Shown here: in pieces, positions 13,766-21,263 of the stretch
Layout: every line of letters starts with the position of its first letter
How positions within the stretch are numbered: the stretch's first letter is position 1
Source: a virus
Strand: one strand, 5' to 3'
DNA length: 34,312 nt
IMG/VR virus record: IMGVR_UViG_3300028844_004752
Coordinates: 1 to 34,312 of that record
Notes under the pieces: generated by a model
The model's input: only the letters and a program-made list of their open reading frames with translations
What the model was told of the DNA's origin: nothing
Databases searched by the model: none
Position numbers and translations under genes: made by a program

Positions 13766-14971
13766 TTATTTTTTACTATTTATATGTTTTAGTAAATCTT
13801 CTTTGCTACTTTTACCAGTTCTAATTGAATAGTCCAGTGCAGATTGTAATACATCTCCAATAGCTTTACCCTTAAATCCAGCTTGTGCGGCATCTCTGCC
13901 AGAGATTGGCATATCTTTTATAGCGGTGTATTTGATGCCTTTGAGTCGAGCCGACGCTGATATTTTTTGTCCTATAGCTTTCAAATACATATCAGTCATT
14001 TTAATATCTGCATTCTGAGACCATTTAACTAATTCAACGTTATCCATATTTTTCCAAGTGGCTATACTGTTGACTGAATTTACGTCAGTGTTAGATAATC
14101 TAAGTGCAGATTTTGCAACAGAACCAGCTTTTTCTCCATAACTTTTTAACATAAGTGCAACGAATACTGGAAATGCATTTTTATCTAATCTATCAATTGC
14201 TTTCTTATCAATGCTACTTTGTCTAGCGTCTTTGAAAATATGTTTCATAATACCTGAAGAAAACAAGATTTCTACTCCATGACTAGGAGATTTAGATTTC
14301 TTAAATAGCTTTTTAAATTCTTCATTAAATCTGTCGGCAGATATTGTTTTGATTGTAGAAGCTTGTTTCTTCATTTCTTTGAAAGTTTCTCTTTCAATCT
14401 TAAATTCAAATCTAGCTGCAAACTGAATGGCACGTAACATTCTCAAAGGATCATCTTCAAATGATGTAGGGCTAATCATACGAATCTGCTTATTCTTAAT
14501 GTCCTTCATACCCTTGCCATCAGTATCGATAATCTCTCCAGTATCAATATCTTTAGCAAGTTGATTTATCCAGAAATCTCTCCGTAGCTGATCTTGTTGA
14601 AGTGTAATACCTTTACCAAGCTGTACTTCAAAGTCTTTATGACCAGAGCCTGTACTTTTAGAATCAATGCGAGGCACAGAAATGTCTATATCTTCTTCTT
14701 CTGTAGAACCTGTGGGTACAAATTTTAGAATACCGAAAGATTTACCAACCATATTCACTTTACCGTGCGGCTTTAATATTCTTTCTAAATCATTGAGTTC
14801 CACACCTACGACGATAAGATCCAAGTCTTTTGAAACTTTTCCTAGTAGTTCATCACGAACCACACCGCCGATTTGGTAGATTTTACCACCAGCAGACTTT
14901 ATACTTTTTCTCACTTTCATTGAAAGTATATCAAGCATACTTTCATTCAAATGAGTTATAAAAGATTTCAT
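13766..14971 (-). CDS. cca: CCA-adding enzyme (tRNA nucleotidyltransferase) with capsid-targeting tag
   Basis: The enzyme adds or repairs the 3' CCA end of tRNA. From ATG 14971 (GGAAG five bases upstream, TAATG overlap with DUF6321) it has 401 residues. Class II motifs: QIGGVVRDELLG (33-44), KDLDLIVVG (48-56, catalytic Asp49 and Asp51), RRDFWINQLA (130-139) and DDPLRMLRAIQFAARF (173-188). The first ten residues MKSFITHLNE fit the capsid tag with an L-N-E cleavage site, and the conserved fold starts only about residue 14, so the tag is an extra. Poly(A) polymerase of the same superfamily is an alternative. Confidence 0.9.
   Translation of the reverse strand: MKSFITHLNESMLDILSMKVRKSIKSAGGKIYQIGGVVRDELLGKVSKDLDLIVVGVELNDLERILKPHGKVNMVGKSFGILKFVPTGSTEEEDIDISVPRIDSKSTGSGHKDFEVQLGKGITLQQDQLRRDFWINQLAKDIDTGEIIDTDGKGMKDIKNKQIRMISPTSFEDDPLRMLRAIQFAARFEFKIERETFKEMKKQASTIKTISADRFNEEFKKLFKKSKSPSHGVEILFSSGIMKHIFKDARQSSIDKKAIDRLDKNAFPVFVALMLKSYGEKAGSVAKSALRLSNTDVNSVNSIATWKNMDNVELVKWSQNADIKMTDMYLKAIGQKISASARLKGIKYTAIKDMPISGRDAAQAGFKGKAIGDVLQSALDYSIRTGKSSKEDLLKHINSKK
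13777..13784 (-). promoter_or_regulatory. T4-type late promoter before the 13509-13742 gene
   Basis: TATAAATA on the minus strand, in the context ACTAAAACATATAAATA, which is the same 17 bases found at the regA late promoter. It lies in the last codons of the upstream gene, 35 bases before ATG 13742. Confidence 0.68.
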
Positions 14972-15249
14972 TAGCACTTCCAGCGTTTTCTAGCTTGCCT
15001 TAAACGACTATTCGGATCTTTCGCAGCTTTTGGCCACATTTTTAACTGACCTGCGGATCTAGCGCAGTATGATTTGCGACGACCAGCATCTTTTGATCCT
15101 GGTTTAGGATTACCAGTAACTGCAGTTTTTAAATTTCCACCAGTTTTTCTATTCACAGCATCAACGCCCTTTTGCGTCATACCTGCACCACTTTTAGTTG
15201 GGCGATAATGCTTATCTTTTTCAGATAAAAATGCGATAAAACTTTTCAT
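14971..15249 (-). CDS. DUF6321-like basic protein with capsid-targeting tag
   Basis: After the tag MKSFIAFLSE|K the protein has the pattern of small phage/bacterial DUF6321 proteins: SGAGMTQKGVDAVNRKTGG, LKTAVTG, then GRRKSYCARSAGQLKMW and a final RQARKRWKC with two cysteines. It is highly basic (many Lys and Arg), so nucleic acid binding is likely. 92 residues; TAGGAG precedes the start. It lies between a small unknown gene and the CCA-adding enzyme in the tagged cassette. Confidence 0.85.
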   Translation of the reverse strand: MKSFIAFLSEKDKHYRPTKSGAGMTQKGVDAVNRKTGGNLKTAVTGNPKPGSKDAGRRKSYCARSAGQLKMWPKAAKDPNSRLRQARKRWKC

Positions 15250-15258
15250 TTATTTCTC

Positions 15259-15606
15259 CTACCAGTGCTGTACATCTGGATATCTAACAATTGCTCGGAT
15301 TGCTCTCACTGCTAGTTTTGCAGTCGGATCACCCCTATCATATAATACAACTTCTGTACCATTTACAAAATCAGATACGTTTACACCTTTACCTATAAGA
15401 GTCATTGTTCTGTGTAGATAATCGTTTTCATCATAATTGTTTTCAAATCCTGCTTTGCCTCTAACCTCAACCCACTTACTGCCTGGCAATGGTCGAATTC
15501 TTAGAATGCCCATTTTACCTTGCCTAATATATGTTAGAGCATAAGACTCTTTCTTTTTACGTTGATTTTTGGTCAATTCAGTTATGAAAGAAAAAAAAGT
15601 TTTCAT
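15259..15606 (-). CDS. Tagged protein of unknown function, 115 residues
   Basis: The N-terminus MKTFFSFITE|L is one of the best matches to the T4 internal-protein tag (MKTYQEFIAE). The remainder looks like a small beta-rich domain: SYALTYIRQGKMGILRIRP, KWVEVRGKAGFENN and VVLYDRGDPTAKLAVRAIR. No family recognised. Its start overlaps the stop of the HD hydrolase gene (15606), so the two are coupled. Confidence 0.75.
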   Translation of the reverse strand: MKTFFSFITELTKNQRKKKESYALTYIRQGKMGILRIRPLPGSKWVEVRGKAGFENNYDENDYLHRTMTLIGKGVNVSDFVNGTEVVLYDRGDPTAKLAVRAIRAIVRYPDVQHW

Positions 15607-16154
15607 TAAACGTATTCCTTAATTTTTTTCTCAATTGCTGAAATAATTTTATTATGAGTTTTACTTAGATATCTATCTTTTCTTAATTTTTTTATAGCTA
15701 AAGTAGTTTGTGCTGCATATTTCTTTTGAAAATCTTTTGGTCTAGTGTCAATATCTTGTACATTAGCGAGTCTATCTGCTAACTTAACAACTAATGACCA
15801 ACTGGACATTTTAGCCATTTTGTTTGCAATATATTCACCTTTACCAATAGCATCAGAAGCAGCCTTATCTGTAGTCAATTCTTGAACCATATCAGCCACA
15901 AGAGCACCAAACTGCTTTACCAAATCTTCATAGGTAGTGTCGGTATCCTCAAGTGTGTCATGAAGATATGCTGCCTGTATTAGGGCAGATAGATTATTAG
16001 ATTTTTTGAATTGTTTTACAAAACGCGCAACTTCTTTGGGATGATTTATATACTCACCACCACTCTTCCGAGTTTGTCCTTTATGGGCTTTTGTTGCAAC
16101 CCTTAATGCTTTTAAAGCATTTTCGTTTAAAGTATATGCGCTAAAACTCTGCAT
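15606..16154 (-). CDS. SpoT/MESH1-like HD hydrolase (putative small alarmone hydrolase) with capsid tag
   Basis: The 182-residue protein matches the hydrolase domain of SpoT/Rel enzymes, which removes pyrophosphate from (p)ppGpp. Motifs: AHKGQTRKSGGEYINHP (23-39, His24 and His38), AAYLHDTLEDTDTTYEDL (61-78, with the HD pair at 65-66 and ED at 69-70), QFGALVADMVQELT, and VKLADRLANV (123-132, Asp127). No synthetase, TGS or ACT domain is present, as in small alarmone hydrolases. The first residues MQSFSAYTLNE|N fit the capsid tag (L-N-E). It is the first cassette gene after regA. Another nucleotide substrate is possible. Confidence 0.88.
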   Translation of the reverse strand: MQSFSAYTLNENALKALRVATKAHKGQTRKSGGEYINHPKEVARFVKQFKKSNNLSALIQAAYLHDTLEDTDTTYEDLVKQFGALVADMVQELTTDKAASDAIGKGEYIANKMAKMSSWSLVVKLADRLANVQDIDTRPKDFQKKYAAQTTLAIKKLRKDRYLSKTHNKIISAIEKKIKEYV

Positions 16155-16565
16155 TTATTTTCTTCCAATATTATACTTGGGACATAACTCCCACTTGTCT
16201 TTATCTTTGAAAGGAATAATCTTAATTTGTCGCAGAGGTGCTAAATTTTCAGCTACCTTACCATTTTCTATTGTGACAAGTCCCCAGTCCGACATTAGTG
16301 TTGCTATTGTATTTCTTCTAGCTAAATCACTTTCTTCTATGTTTGACTTCTTACCGTCTAATAAAAATAGTTCCTTAAAATGTACTATAAAGTATCTACC
16401 TTGCTTGTGAAGGATATGACACGATTGAAATAGTTTGTTTTCTTTTCTACTTGATACGCCTATTCTTGTTAGTGTTTCTCTTACCTTTAAAAAATCATCA
16501 GGTTCATTCAGTGTAACTTCTAACATAGAATCTGGAGTCCAAGATACTATATTTGATTCTTCCAT
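16155..16565 (-). CDS. regA: RegA translational repressor
   Basis: RegA binds start regions of early mRNAs and blocks translation. The 136-residue protein (T4 RegA has 122) shows the family pattern LEVTLNEPDDFLKVRETLTR, CHILHKQGRYFIVHFKELF and ARRNTIATLMSDWGL. ATG 16565 (MEESNIV) is preferred to a TTG two codons upstream. In T4 regA lies between 62 and 43; here it is next to 62, but the tagged cassette and other genes separate it from 43. A late promoter lies 42 bases upstream. Confidence 0.93.
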   Translation of the reverse strand: MEESNIVSWTPDSMLEVTLNEPDDFLKVRETLTRIGVSSRKENKLFQSCHILHKQGRYFIVHFKELFLLDGKKSNIEESDLARRNTIATLMSDWGLVTIENGKVAENLAPLRQIKIIPFKDKDKWELCPKYNIGRK

Positions 16566-16606
16566 TGTCAACTCACTTTTTTGTTATATTCATTTTATGA
16601 CAATGT

Positions 16607-16614
16607 TATTTATA
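16607..16614 (-). promoter_or_regulatory. T4-type late promoter before regA and the tagged cassette
   Basis: TATAAATA on the minus strand, just after the gp62 stop codon and 42 bases before the regA ATG. The flanking sequence ACTAAAACATATAAATA is identical over 17 bases to that at 13777-13793. It would put regA and the packaged-protein genes under gp55 control. Confidence 0.7.
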
Positions 16615-16618
16615 TGTT

Positions 16619-16996
16619 TTAGTTTTTGCCGCCTTTACGCAACTTAAATCTAATGTGATCTAGTTGTTCTTTTGGTAATAAACTAAGTGCTTCACGCGCT
16701 CTTTGATTATTATATCCATAATATTCTTTTATTAATTCAAGATCATTGATTTTTTCAGCTTTAAACCACTTTGAAAATCTTTTGCGCTTTCTTACCAAAG
16801 TTCTCAATAAATCATATTGCATTCTTGCTGGAATATTGTGTCTATAATTCATTTCATTTGCTAAGAGAATAGTATCGTTGAAATATGATAAACCTCTATT
16901 TACCATATAACTAGAATATTTCTTTTCTGCAATATCATCTACCATAATATCATCTTTAGTAGTATTAATTGAATTCAGATAATCAAAGTGATTCAT
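16619..16996 (-). CDS. 62: Clamp loader small subunit (T4 gp62)
   Basis: With gp44 it forms the ATP-driven loader that places the gp45 clamp on DNA. The 125-residue protein (T4 gp62 has 187) reads FDYLNSINTTKDDIM (4-18), YSSYMVNRGLSYFNDTI, RKRKRFSKWFKAEK and EYYGYNNQRAREAL, all typical of gp62. It starts by TAATG overlap at the dexA stop. Marine T4-like phages usually have this shorter form. Confidence 0.93.
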   Translation of the reverse strand: MNHFDYLNSINTTKDDIMVDDIAEKKYSSYMVNRGLSYFNDTILLANEMNYRHNIPARMQYDLLRTLVRKRKRFSKWFKAEKINDLELIKEYYGYNNQRAREALSLLPKEQLDHIRFKLRKGGKN

Positions 16997-17607
16997 TAAA
17001 GTGCCTGTATAATTGTTTGCATTCTCATTACATCCATTACAACATCATGTCTCGCGTCATGTGCAACAAACTTTTCTTTACAACCCTCAGGAATGTAACT
17101 ATTTCTTTGACCACTGCCGTATAGTAGACCATCAAGAAAAGAACGTGTATCACGAACCATCCAAAAAGGATAAGGAACTGAATAACCCGTTTGTTTCATT
17201 ATACCTTCCATAAGAGGAATATCAAAAGTGTTTCCTCTACAAAACACAGTCTTTAAGTTGTTCATATTGACATTCAATACAAAGAAATTATACAGTTGAG
17301 AAATAGATTCGTCAAGTTCTAAATTTGGTTTTAGTACACTCTTTGCATCTTCACCTTGTTTATTCCACCACTCAAGTGTACTTTTTGAAACTTTTCTATT
17401 GTAATTTTTTACTTGATCTTCAACATCAAATTTCATATACTTTGAATTTTCTAACAATTCATCATATGAATAAGGAATATCACCTGTAAATCTTGTATCT
17501 GAATAACTAAGCAAACCAAGAGATAAAACTACCCCTTGGTTTACATCAACTGAAAGAGTTTCAAAATCAAAGATAACACAATTATCTAAGCCTTCATATG
17601 CAGCCAT
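16996..17607 (-). CDS. dexA: DexA-like 3'-5' exonuclease (DnaQ fold)
   Basis: Start ATG 17607 (MAAYEGLDNCVIFDFETLS) overlaps the gp44 stop as TAATG and has GTGGAG upstream; an earlier in-frame start at 17646 would overlap gp44 needlessly. The 203-residue protein has the DEDD exonuclease motifs: IFDFETLS (12-19), FCRGNTFDIPLMEG, and VAHDARHDVVMDV near the end. This matches T4 exonuclease A (DexA, 227 residues), which degrades single-stranded DNA. It sits unusually between gp44 and gp62. Confidence 0.88.
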   Translation of the reverse strand: MAAYEGLDNCVIFDFETLSVDVNQGVVLSLGLLSYSDTRFTGDIPYSYDELLENSKYMKFDVEDQVKNYNRKVSKSTLEWWNKQGEDAKSVLKPNLELDESISQLYNFFVLNVNMNNLKTVFCRGNTFDIPLMEGIMKQTGYSVPYPFWMVRDTRSFLDGLLYGSGQRNSYIPEGCKEKFVAHDARHDVVMDVMRMQTIIQAL

Positions 17608-18569
17608 TATAACCACTCCACTTCTGCCATAAGAGTTGTGAGACAAGCAACAGTATTTATTTCGATATCCGCAACAAATGCCGCCTTGTATTGATATTCA
17701 GCTAAAGTTAAAACGACCTGAGGAATACTACGAGGATTTACATTATCTTGCATAGTATCATATATCGATCTAAATATTGCTGAGGTGTCGGTATCAATAT
17801 TATTTGCTACCCACTGTTTCATTTTTTTAAAGTCTTTTTCTTTTAAATGCTTTATGAGAGTGCTACTTTCACCCAAAGTAGAATTAGTAATACCGTTAGT
17901 ACTAAGTATACCACCCACAGATCGTCTTTGGATTTCATTGAGTACTCTTCTCCAATCTGGCGCATGTTTAGAAATAATTGTTGCAACATCTTTATCTGCC
18001 CATTTTACATTTTGATCTTCTAAGATACTTCTTACATTCTGTAGCATTTGACCACATAGTTCTGCCATAACTTTCTTACTTGTATTAAATTCATATACAC
18101 CACATCTAGAATGAAGTGGTTCAATAATACGATTCTTAAAATTACAAGTAAGAATGAAACGACAGTTATTACTAAATTCTTCTATAAATCCACGCAATGC
18201 AGGCTGCGTAGATTGTGCGTTTAGATAATCTGCCTCATCAAGAATAACTACCTTGTAGCCACCCTGTAAAGATACTGTAGATGCAAACTGTTTAATTTTA
18301 CCACGCAAGGTGTCAATATTGCCTTCTTCAGAACCATTTACAATTATGTAATCTAAATTCATTTCATTACATAATGCTTTGGCAACAGTAGTTTTGCCAA
18401 GACCAGCAGTGCCTGTAAATAACATATTAGGCAACTCACCAGTCTTGACAATATCTTTAAAAGTTTTCTTCAGATCATTTGGTAGGATAGTTCTAGCGAT
18501 AGTTTGTGGTCTATAACGTTCAACCCACAAAAATTCATTGTCCAGCTTGCGCTGTTTTTCTACGTCCAT
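17607..18569 (-). CDS. 44: Clamp loader ATPase subunit (T4 gp44)
   Basis: AAA+ ATPase that opens and closes the gp45 clamp. The 320 residues match T4 gp44 (319). Motifs: WVERYRPQT (15-23), Walker A TGTAGLGKTT (52-61), Walker B VVILDEADYL (107-116), sensor TCNFKNRI (141-148) and the arginine-finger segment HSRC (153-156). It has AAGGAT upstream of ATG 18569 and is followed by dexA and gp62 in one operon. Confidence 0.96.
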   Translation of the reverse strand: MDVEKQRKLDNEFLWVERYRPQTIARTILPNDLKKTFKDIVKTGELPNMLFTGTAGLGKTTVAKALCNEMNLDYIIVNGSEEGNIDTLRGKIKQFASTVSLQGGYKVVILDEADYLNAQSTQPALRGFIEEFSNNCRFILTCNFKNRIIEPLHSRCGVYEFNTSKKVMAELCGQMLQNVRSILEDQNVKWADKDVATIISKHAPDWRRVLNEIQRRSVGGILSTNGITNSTLGESSTLIKHLKEKDFKKMKQWVANNIDTDTSAIFRSIYDTMQDNVNPRSIPQVVLTLAEYQYKAAFVADIEINTVACLTTLMAEVEWL

Positions 18570-18595
18570 AATATAATTCTATCCTTGTTAAACGA

Positions 18596-18796
18596 TTACT
18601 CTGCTTCGGCTTGCTCTTGCTTCCAGTTTTCTACAATCTGCACACCTTGAGTACATTGATCACGCAGTTGTCCAATCGTTGAAAGTTCTTCACCACGAAA
18701 GCCACCTCTTTGTGTTACAGTGTCAATTACAGCAATTGCACTACGAGAGATTTGATTCATAAGGTCATATGCCTTTTTGTGTTGATCATCAGCCAT
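18596..18796 (-). CDS. Small acidic helical protein between gp45 and gp44, 66 residues
   Basis: The protein MADDQHKKAYDLMNQISR... is helical and ends in an acidic tail (KQEQAEAE). It has the conserved-looking central segment TQRGGFRGEELSTIGQLRDQ. In T4 the gene next to 45 is rpbA (RNA polymerase-binding protein, 129 residues), but this one is half that size and has no obvious similarity. The leader carries the TTATGGAGA motif shared with several neighbouring genes. Function unknown. Confidence 0.72.
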   Translation of the reverse strand: MADDQHKKAYDLMNQISRSAIAVIDTVTQRGGFRGEELSTIGQLRDQCTQGVQIVENWKQEQAEAE

Positions 18797-18801
18797 TAAT
18801 A

Positions 18802-19491
18802 TTATTCTCCATAAGTTGATGTTTTTTCAAGTGCAATCCAATATTGCAGCCCGTTAGTTGAATTCGTTAGTTTTGAGATTTTTTGTGAAGAAATCTCAAC
18901 TTCATAGTTACCAGGTAAAATCTTCAAATTGTTAATGTTGTATATGAACTTGTATGTAGCATTTGGAGAAGTCGCTGGAATTTCGATAGAAAAAGTATTT
19001 GCAGTTGCATTTTCTGATGTGGTAACAGTAATCTTTGCCAACTTATCGGATACACCTTCAATAATTAATTCAGTGTGACCCAATGCAGATGCCGCAGCTT
19101 TTAACTTTTGTAGTACACCTTCATCTAAATCAAATTTAACTTCACCTTCTGGCATTCTAACATCTTTACCAGCTTTTGTCAACATGTCTGTATCTGAAAA
19201 GAAGTATTTAATATTAGCTAAACCAGATGCATCTGAAATAGTTACAAAATTCTCTTGAAAATTGAGTGTCGGTTTGTTCTCAGGGCTATCTACCAAATTG
19301 ATAACTCCAAGAAATTCATTCAGATCATAGATACCAAATTCTTGATCAAAGGTTTCTTCAACATCAATTTTTGCTAGAATATTCTTAGCTTCTGAAATTG
19401 TCCTGATAGTGTTTCCAGTATCGATTACAATATTGCTATTAATTGATGCAAAGTTTTTCAATACAGAAATAGTATTATCTGATAGTTTCAT
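18802..19491 (-). CDS. 45: Sliding clamp (T4 gp45)
   Basis: The trimeric clamp tethers gp43 to DNA and in T4 also activates late transcription with gp55 and gp33. From ATG 19491 (MKLSDNTISVLKNFASIN, like T4 MKLSKDTTALLKNFATIN) it has 229 residues (T4 228). IYDLNEFLGVINLV and LKILPGNYEVEI near the C-terminus also match. The GGAG six bases before this ATG decides against the upstream ATG at 19503. It has its own sigma70 promoter at 19520-19548. Confidence 0.96.
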   Translation of the reverse strand: MKLSDNTISVLKNFASINSNIVIDTGNTIRTISEAKNILAKIDVEETFDQEFGIYDLNEFLGVINLVDSPENKPTLNFQENFVTISDASGLANIKYFFSDTDMLTKAGKDVRMPEGEVKFDLDEGVLQKLKAAASALGHTELIIEGVSDKLAKITVTTSENATANTFSIEIPATSPNATYKFIYNINNLKILPGNYEVEISSQKISKLTNSTNGLQYWIALEKTSTYGE

Positions 19492-19519
19492 TTTAGTCTC
19501 CATTATGTATATCTACTGC

Positions 19520-19548
19520 ATTATATCAAATATGCAGGAAAGAGTCAA
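19520..19548 (-). promoter_or_regulatory. Sigma70 promoter for gp45
   Basis: On the minus strand: TTGACT (19548-19543), 17-bp spacer, TATAAT (19525-19520), lying between the gp46 stop and the gp45 start. Confidence 0.87.
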
Positions 19549-19553
19549 TAGGT

Positions 19554-21263
19554 TTATTTAATTTTACTGAAATTTTTGTCTTTATAAAATTCTAACTTGT
19601 CTACAAATTTACCATCTAATATCTCACCTTTATGGGAAATGACAAAAACATTAGTATCATCATCCAGAGTATACAGTATTTTCATCAGATTGTCAACCCC
19701 TTCATGGTCAAGAGAGGAGTCAAAGGTTTCATCTAATATCAATAAATTTGTAGCTACAGAATTTTTCATCTTGGCAATCTGGCGCCAAGTGAATAGAAGT
19801 GCTAAATCAATGCGTTGTTTTTCTCCTTCACTAAACGAATCATATGAAAATGCATCACGGTGCCTTGACCGTATAGTTTCTTGAAAGCTTTCATCAAGAT
19901 CAAAATGAACAAAAAAGTCTAGCGTTTGCAGATACTGGTTTACTAGATGATTTATTACTGGTAGATACTGTTTTATTACTTTAGTTTTAATGCCAGTATC
20001 CTTTAACATTTCTGCCATTACTTGATTATATAATAGATTTTCATTTAATCCATAACCAGATTCTTTTATAGAATTTTGTTCATCCGAAAGTACTTGTAGT
20101 TCTTCATTAGCTTTTGTCAGATCCCCATCAGATTTTTTAGTCAGTTCGTCTTGATAAGATTGTATCTGTCTTTGGAGCCTGTTGATCGTATTATTGTTAG
20201 AAGATACAACGGACAAATTCTGTCGGATGTTTTCTGCCAACTCAGTATACCGTCCAATAGTCTGTTCCACAATAGCAGACTCTTTAAGTCCATGGTCCAT
20301 CGCTTCTTTAAGTTCTTTTGCTTTCTTTTGTGCAGCGTTGAGGTTGTTTGATCTGAGTACTGGATCAATACTCTGGGTACAAGTTGGACACGTTTCGTTT
20401 TGCTCATAGAATTTCGCTTCTTTAACCAAGACTTTGATTTTGGTTTGAAACTGCGCTTGATATTGAAGTAATGCTTGTTTCTTATCGTTTGCACGATCCA
20501 ACTCCTCTTGCATTGTTTTTTGATTTTCATCTATAAAATTTTGACATACTTCATTATCTTTTTCTAAGTCCACTATTTCAGAATTCAGATTAGATATATC
20601 TATTTTCTTTTTTTCTATAAATCCTTCATTCAATGTCATTATATCACCAATATATTTCTTTTGGGTATCAATCTTATTGGATAATACATCAAGACTATAC
20701 TTAACATCTTTAATCTTTGATTTTAATTCTGCAGTTTTTTCTTTCAATAATTGGTTCATCTTTGAAAAAATATTGATATCTAACAAATCTTCAATAACAT
20801 CACGCCTATGTTGTGCTGGCAACTGCATAAATGGAATGAACGAACTACTACCTAATACCACAATCTGATGAAAAGATTTGTGGTTTAGTTTCAAAATATT
20901 CTGTTCTAATATTTTCTGGTATTCTTTAGCGTGTGAAGATTGATCAAACATATTGCCGTTTTGATATATTTCAAATAGCGTAGGTTTGATACCTCTTACA
21001 ACTTTAAAATTATTAGAACCAATAGTAAATTCAACCTCTACAATACAATCCCGATTGTTAATAGAATTGACTAGCTGAGGTTTGTTGATATTACGATGTG
21101 GTTTACCAAACAATGCAAAAGATATGGCATCTAGCATGGTAGATTTGCCTGCACCGTTTGAGCCAATTATCAATGTTGATTTGGCTTTATTTAAATTAAT
21201 ATCAGTCCAATTATCACCAGTTGATAAAAAATTCTTATACTTTAGCGATTTAAATAATATCAT
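19554..21263 (-). CDS. 46: Recombination endonuclease ATPase subunit (T4 gp46, SbcC/Rad50-like)
   Basis: With gp47 it resects DNA ends for recombination-dependent replication and degrades host DNA. The 569 residues (T4 560) include Walker A IIGSNGAGKST (32-42), two coiled-coil arms, the zinc hook CPTC (292-295), the signature FSEGEKQRIDLALLF and Walker B LLILDETFDSSLD. The start overlaps the gp47 stop by ATGA. Confidence 0.96.
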   Translation of the reverse strand: MILFKSLKYKNFLSTGDNWTDINLNKAKSTLIIGSNGAGKSTMLDAISFALFGKPHRNINKPQLVNSINNRDCIVEVEFTIGSNNFKVVRGIKPTLFEIYQNGNMFDQSSHAKEYQKILEQNILKLNHKSFHQIVVLGSSSFIPFMQLPAQHRRDVIEDLLDINIFSKMNQLLKEKTAELKSKIKDVKYSLDVLSNKIDTQKKYIGDIMTLNEGFIEKKKIDISNLNSEIVDLEKDNEVCQNFIDENQKTMQEELDRANDKKQALLQYQAQFQTKIKVLVKEAKFYEQNETCPTCTQSIDPVLRSNNLNAAQKKAKELKEAMDHGLKESAIVEQTIGRYTELAENIRQNLSVVSSNNNTINRLQRQIQSYQDELTKKSDGDLTKANEELQVLSDEQNSIKESGYGLNENLLYNQVMAEMLKDTGIKTKVIKQYLPVINHLVNQYLQTLDFFVHFDLDESFQETIRSRHRDAFSYDSFSEGEKQRIDLALLFTWRQIAKMKNSVATNLLILDETFDSSLDHEGVDNLMKILYTLDDDTNVFVISHKGEILDGKFVDKLEFYKDKNFSKIK

